Both the position numbers and the translations under genes were made by a program. From NCBI GenBank assembly GCA_023259015.1, contig JAHFRC010000018.1, forward strand, positions 1 to 33,743: a stretch of 33,743 bases of DNA, read 5' to 3'. Origin of the DNA: Nitrosomonadales bacterium. GTDB taxonomy: Bacteria > Pseudomonadota > Gammaproteobacteria > Burkholderiales > Gallionellaceae. This document shows positions 29,991 through 33,743 of the stretch, piece by piece (the first letter of the stretch is position 1; each line of letters begins with the position of its first letter). The notes under the pieces are model-generated. The model made no database searches and was not told the DNA's origin. It worked only from the letters and a program-made list of their open reading frames with translations.

Positions 29991-30063
29991 AACCCATCCC
30001 AACCTCCCCTTGTCAGGGGAGGAGTCGCGTTCCTCCCCTTACAAGGGGAGGCTAGGAGGGGTT
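29991..30063. repeat. Palindromic G/C-cluster repeat element (two hairpins within outer inverted ends)
   Basis: CCTCCCCT-TGTC-AGGGGAGG (30003-30022) and CCTCCCCTT-AC-AAGGGGAGG (30032-30051), flanked by AACCCATCCC... / ...GGAGGGGTT. Confidence 0.7.
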
Positions 30064-30089
30064 TGAAGGGAATTCATACGAGATGCGAA

Positions 30090-30239
30090 ATGAGCAAGCA
30101 ACGATTCAAGAGCGTGTGGGATGCCATAGAAAATACGTCCGGCGAAGCGGCCAACATGAAAGCGCGTGCCGATCTGATGTGCGGCAATGTGGACGTGTTC
30201 TCCATCGATACGTTGGTCAACATGCTGGCGGCGGCGTGA
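30090..30239 (+). pseudogene. HigA-like XRE antitoxin relic with HTH core deleted (49 aa)
   Basis: MSKQRFKSVWDAIENTSGEAANMKARA|DLMCGNVDVFSIDTLVNMLAAA* matches the start and the DLMRGKID-F-LDTLVNM end of HigA-type XRE regulators, with the central HTH segment missing. Below the ORF-track length cut-off. Confidence 0.65.
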
Positions 30240-30304
30240 TGAGGCTGAAGAAGTATTGGCACAAGGTGTTGGCGTTGTGCGAATTTGAGGGGGATTGGGC
30301 ATGA
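30239..30304 (+). pseudogene. Duplicated, diverged 3' end of apt
   Basis: [21 protein letters not shown] vs apt C-terminus [19 protein letters not shown]; nucleotide similarity spans about 18 codons. Confidence 0.75.
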
Positions 30305-31442
30305 TTTTCACCGCGTCATAATCAACGTGCGAAAAATACCTTTTGGATTACGCGATGGAAGATTGCTACAACCTGATGAGGTTTCACGCGGCTTGGCTTG
30401 TGATTGCGTTTGTCCAGGATGCGGCTCAAGGCTTGTGGCACATCATGGCACAAAAAAAGTAAAGCATTTTGTGCATTACTCGACAGGGGGATGTGACAGA
30501 GGATTTGAGAGTGCGATTCATAGGGCCGCGAAACAAATTCTACTTGAACATAAAGAAATTCTAGTTCCCGCCATACAAGCAGGAACTGTTCTTTATGACA
30601 AGGGAGCCAATGTTGAAATTAGAGAAATTCAGTGCATACCTGAACGATTTGTCCAGCTTGATGAAGTAGAAGTTGAGATGAGTGTTGGAAGTGTTATTCC
30701 TGATTTAATTGTCACGGCACTAGGTAAAGAATTATACGTTGAGATTGCATATACTCATTTTGTGGATGAAGAAAAAAGGAGAAAACTTAAGGAGCTTGGC
30801 ATTCCAACCTTTGAGGTGGATTTGTCAGGTTTGTCAGATGTTCCAAGCATGAGTGAACTTGCTCGACTTGTTGTTTCTGAGCCTTCTAATAGGTATTGGG
30901 TATTTAACCAAAAAGAAAGTGAATTAGCCCGACGGGTATCTACAGTCGCACAAGACAAACTGGCATTAGCAATTGCTAACGTGCAACAGATGAAAGAAGA
31001 ATATCAGCGATGGGCTGAACAATACAGAAACATGACAGACGAAGAAAAATTATCTGTCGAGCTAAAAGAACTTGGCATTAGCCGGGATAATCTGCCAAGC
31101 TACCTAGGAATATTTATAAAAGGAGGGGGTTCGTTTTCTGCCCATATGCGAGTTTGGCAGACGGCCATTTTCACAAACTTTATATATAACAAAATGAGGA
31201 ATTATTTTGATGTCGAGGATGTTTGTAATTGGAGTTGTCAGTTCTTTAAGCTTAAACGTGTTTTCCCAAACTCAGAGAAGGTTGCTGTATGGTATTTCTT
31301 AAAACATCTGGAGTCATTAGGCTTTCTGATGTACTGCGGCAATCAAATGTTCATGGTGAGAAGGGATCAGTTGAGAGAACTTGCTATGGATCGCGAACCG
31401 TATGTGCCAGCAGATCATTCAGAGGAAGATTTGCCATTTTAA
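30285..31442 (+). CDS. CoiA-like putative PD-(D/E)XK nuclease (start uncertain: TTG 30285 or GTG 30327)
   Basis: N-terminal CDCVCPGCGSRLVAHHGTKKVKHFVHYSTGGCDRGFESAIHRAAKQIL and core VIPDLIVTALGKELYVEIAYTHFVDEEKRRKLKELGIPTFEVDLS resemble CoiA-type competence/restriction-fold proteins; markedly AT-richer than neighbours. Confidence 0.7.
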   Translation: MRGIGHDFHRVIINVRKIPFGLRDGRLLQPDEVSRGLACDCVCPGCGSRLVAHHGTKKVKHFVHYSTGGCDRGFESAIHRAAKQILLEHKEILVPAIQAGTVLYDKGANVEIREIQCIPERFVQLDEVEVEMSVGSVIPDLIVTALGKELYVEIAYTHFVDEEKRRKLKELGIPTFEVDLSGLSDVPSMSELARLVVSEPSNRYWVFNQKESELARRVSTVAQDKLALAIANVQQMKEEYQRWAEQYRNMTDEEKLSVELKELGISRDNLPSYLGIFIKGGGSFSAHMRVWQTAIFTNFIYNKMRNYFDVEDVCNWSCQFFKLKRVFPNSEKVAVWYFLKHLESLGFLMYCGNQMFMVRRDQLRELAMDREPYVPADHSEEDLPF

Positions 31443-31497
31443 GCGAACTCATTTTTATGGGTTCTAGTTCGCCAAGCATCTGTCAAGAAAGCTACTA

Positions 31498-32535
31498 ATG
31501 AAAATCGAAACTCTGCGCTGGATGAACAACAAGCTGGAGATGATAGACCAGCGCGTTCTGCCTGCTTCATTCCAGTATCTTGCCTACGACTCCGCCGCTT
31601 CGGTAGCCGAAGGCATCCGCAGCATGGTGGTGCGCGGTGCGCCGGCCATCGGCGTGGCGGCGGCTTATGGGGTGGCGCTGGAGGCATTGCGGTTGCAGGG
31701 CGCTTCGCTCGTTGATTTTCACAGCGGCATGGAAGCCGGTTTCACCGTGCTGGAGCGCAGCCGCCCGACGGCGGTGAATCTGTTCTGGGCGTTGCAGCGC
31801 ATGCACACCGTGTGGTCGATGGTGAAGGGACAAAAGAATGAGGCTGTGGCGCAGCGCCTGCTGGAAGAAGCGCACGAAATTCTCGCCGAAGATATCCGCA
31901 TCAACCGTGCGATGGGTGCGTTTGGTGCGGAGTTATTGCCGGACGGCGCACGTGTGCTGACGCATTGCAATGCCGGTGCGCTGGCGACTGCCGGTTGGGG
32001 CACTGCGCTCGGTGTGTTCCGCTCAGCAGTCGAGGCTGGCAAGAAAATTTCCGTGATCGCCGACGAGACGCGCCCCTTCCTGCAAGGCGCGCGCCTGACC
32101 GCGTGGGAGATGGTGCAGGAAAATATCCCGGTGACGTTGATCACCGACAACATGGCGGGCTTCATGATGTCGCGCGGCGAGATAGATGCCGTGGTAGTAG
32201 GCACCGATCGCGTAGCGTCCAACGGCGACGTCGCCAACAAGATCGGCACCTATATGGTGGCCGTGCTGGCACGTCGCCACAACATCCCGTTCTATGTGGC
32301 CTGCCCATTGTCCACGATAGACATGAGCATCGTCGGCGGCGCGGATATCCCCATCGAGGAGCGTTCCGCCGATGAAGTAAAAGGCTTTCGCGATTACCAC
32401 TGGGCGGCGGAAGGCGTCTCGATACGCAATCCTTCATTCGACGTGACGCCCGCCGAACTGGTGACTGCGCTGATTACCGAAAGGGGAGTGGTGCGGCAAC
32501 CGAACCGCGACAAGTTGCGTGCGCTGTTCGGATGA
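31498..32535 (+). CDS. mtnA: S-methyl-5-thioribose-1-phosphate isomerase
   Basis: MKIETLRWMNNKLEMIDQRVLP, GIRSMVVRGAPAIGVAAAYGVAL, LTHCNAGALATAGWGTALGVFR, DETRPFLQGARLTAWE, VVGTDRVASNGDVANKIGTYMVAVLARRHNIPFYVACPLSTID. Confidence 0.96.
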   Translation: MKIETLRWMNNKLEMIDQRVLPASFQYLAYDSAASVAEGIRSMVVRGAPAIGVAAAYGVALEALRLQGASLVDFHSGMEAGFTVLERSRPTAVNLFWALQRMHTVWSMVKGQKNEAVAQRLLEEAHEILAEDIRINRAMGAFGAELLPDGARVLTHCNAGALATAGWGTALGVFRSAVEAGKKISVIADETRPFLQGARLTAWEMVQENIPVTLITDNMAGFMMSRGEIDAVVVGTDRVASNGDVANKIGTYMVAVLARRHNIPFYVACPLSTIDMSIVGGADIPIEERSADEVKGFRDYHWAAEGVSIRNPSFDVTPAELVTALITERGVVRQPNRDKLRALFG

Positions 32536-32544
32536 AAAAATAAA

Positions 32545-32564
32545 AACCGGCCATTGGGCCGGTT
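32545..32564 (-). terminator. Hairpin between convergent mtnA and dksA, best as a dksA terminator
   Basis: AACCGGCC-ATTG-GGCCGGTT; on the minus strand it is followed by TTTATTTTTT. Confidence 0.7.
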
Positions 32565-32600
32565 CTCATCTGAGTGCTGTAGTTGTAATGAGGAGGCGAT

Positions 32601-33023
32601 TTATCTGGCGACTTGTTTTTCGCGGATTTCGTCCAGCATCTTGCAGTCTATGCACAGCGTTGCTGTTGGCCGTGCTTCCAGGCGGCTGAGTCCGATTTCT
32701 ATACCGCATTTTTCGCAATAGCCGTAATCGCCGCTGTCTATTTTGGCCATCATTTCGTCAATTTTCTTGATCAGTTTGCGTTCACGGTCACGGTTGCGCA
32801 ATTCCAGGCTCACATCCGATTCCTGGCTGGCGCGGTCGTTCGGGTCGGCAAACACGGTGGCTTCATCCTGCATGGTATGCACCGTGCGATCTATGTCTTC
32901 GCCCAAACCAAGTTTGATGTCATTCAGGATGTTGCGAAAATGGCCCAGTTGCTTGGGGTTCATGTAAGCCTCTCCCTTTTTGGCTTTGTAGGGGGTGATT
33001 GGCTTGGTGGGTTGTACCGGCAT
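32601..33023 (-). CDS. dksA: RNA polymerase-binding transcription factor DksA
   Basis: Zinc-finger [26 protein letters not shown], coiled coil with [19 protein letters not shown] upstream. Confidence 0.95.
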   Translation of the reverse strand: MPVQPTKPITPYKAKKGEAYMNPKQLGHFRNILNDIKLGLGEDIDRTVHTMQDEATVFADPNDRASQESDVSLELRNRDRERKLIKKIDEMMAKIDSGDYGYCEKCGIEIGLSRLEARPTATLCIDCKMLDEIREKQVAR

Positions 33024-33138
33024 TTATCTCTCCAAAAACGTGCAAACAAAATTTTGAAACGCGCTTTAATACCAGAAACATCGGGGTATCGCAACTTAAT
33101 TCTGGCGACCACTGTAACAACAGGCAGTTGGGAGTGGC

Positions 33139-33723
33139 TCACAAAATGGGAACCCCCTGTTTTTTTAACATCTCCACCAACAGGATCAGGGGCAGCCCGA
33201 TCAGGGCATTGGGGTCATTTCCCTCCAGACGGCTGATCAGCGCGATGCCCAGCCCTTCCGTTTTTGCGCTGCCTGCGCAGTGATAGGGTTGCTCCTTGCG
33301 CAGGTAGGATTCGATCTCATCGTCGCTGAACTCGCGGAAGCTTACCCGGTTTTCTGCCACTTCGGTTTGCATTTCGCCGGTGCGTGCATTTAACAGGGTT
33401 AATGCGGTATAAAAGACCACGCTCTTGCCGCGCATGGCGCGCAGTTGGCGCACTGCATTTTCATGGGAGAGGGGTTTCCCCATCTGTTGCCCTTCCAGCA
33501 GCGCGACTTGATCCGAGCCGATGATCAGCGCGTCCGGGTAGTTCGCCGCCGCCGCATACGCTTTTTCCCGCGAAAGCCGCCATGATGTTTTTTTGGCGTC
33601 CTCGCCGGGAAGCGGAGTTTCATCCACATTTGGCGCGGCAGTCTGAAACGGGATTTGCAGGCGTTCCAGCAGTTCGCGCCGGTAGATAGAGGTGGAGGCA
33701 AGAACAAGCAATTGAGAATTCAA
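33139..33723 (-). CDS. Maf-family nucleotide pyrophosphatase (YceF-like)
   Basis: [80 protein letters not shown]. Confidence 0.92.
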   Translation of the reverse strand: MNSQLLVLASTSIYRRELLERLQIPFQTAAPNVDETPLPGEDAKKTSWRLSREKAYAAAANYPDALIIGSDQVALLEGQQMGKPLSHENAVRQLRAMRGKSVVFYTALTLLNARTGEMQTEVAENRVSFREFSDDEIESYLRKEQPYHCAGSAKTEGLGIALISRLEGNDPNALIGLPLILLVEMLKKQGVPIL

Positions 33724-33743
33724 GAATATTCCTTTTGCAACTT

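Overview
The window is a chromosomal segment, probably betaproteobacterial judging by gene order and protein similarity. It opens with the apparent 3' end of an HU gene and tRNA-Val(TAC). A translation block follows: thrS, infC (ATA start), rpmI, rplT, pheS, pheT, ihfA and a merR-type regulator. Next is a two-partner secretion operon: a ~1970-aa TpsA exoprotein carrying a nearly perfect 996-bp in-frame tandem duplication, and its TpsB transporter. Then come acnA (minus strand), tRNA-Val(CAC) (minus), gltX, a CHASE-PAS-PAS protein with no output domain, glgP and glgA. The part I find most interesting is 26326-32535. There an LsrF/DeoC-type class I aldolase, a zinc alcohol dehydrogenase, mtnP, apt and mtnA lie co-directionally. 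They could form a variant MTA/5'-deoxyadenosine salvage route resembling the DHAP shunt, with a class I aldolase in place of the known class II enzyme. This cluster is interrupted between apt and mtnA by an AT-rich islet. The islet carries a palindromic repeat, a HigA-like antitoxin relic with its HTH core deleted, a duplicated apt 3' end and a CoiA-like putative PD-(D/E)XK nuclease. The window ends with dksA and a maf/yceF-like gene on the minus strand. All calls are from reading the sequence; no database search was run.
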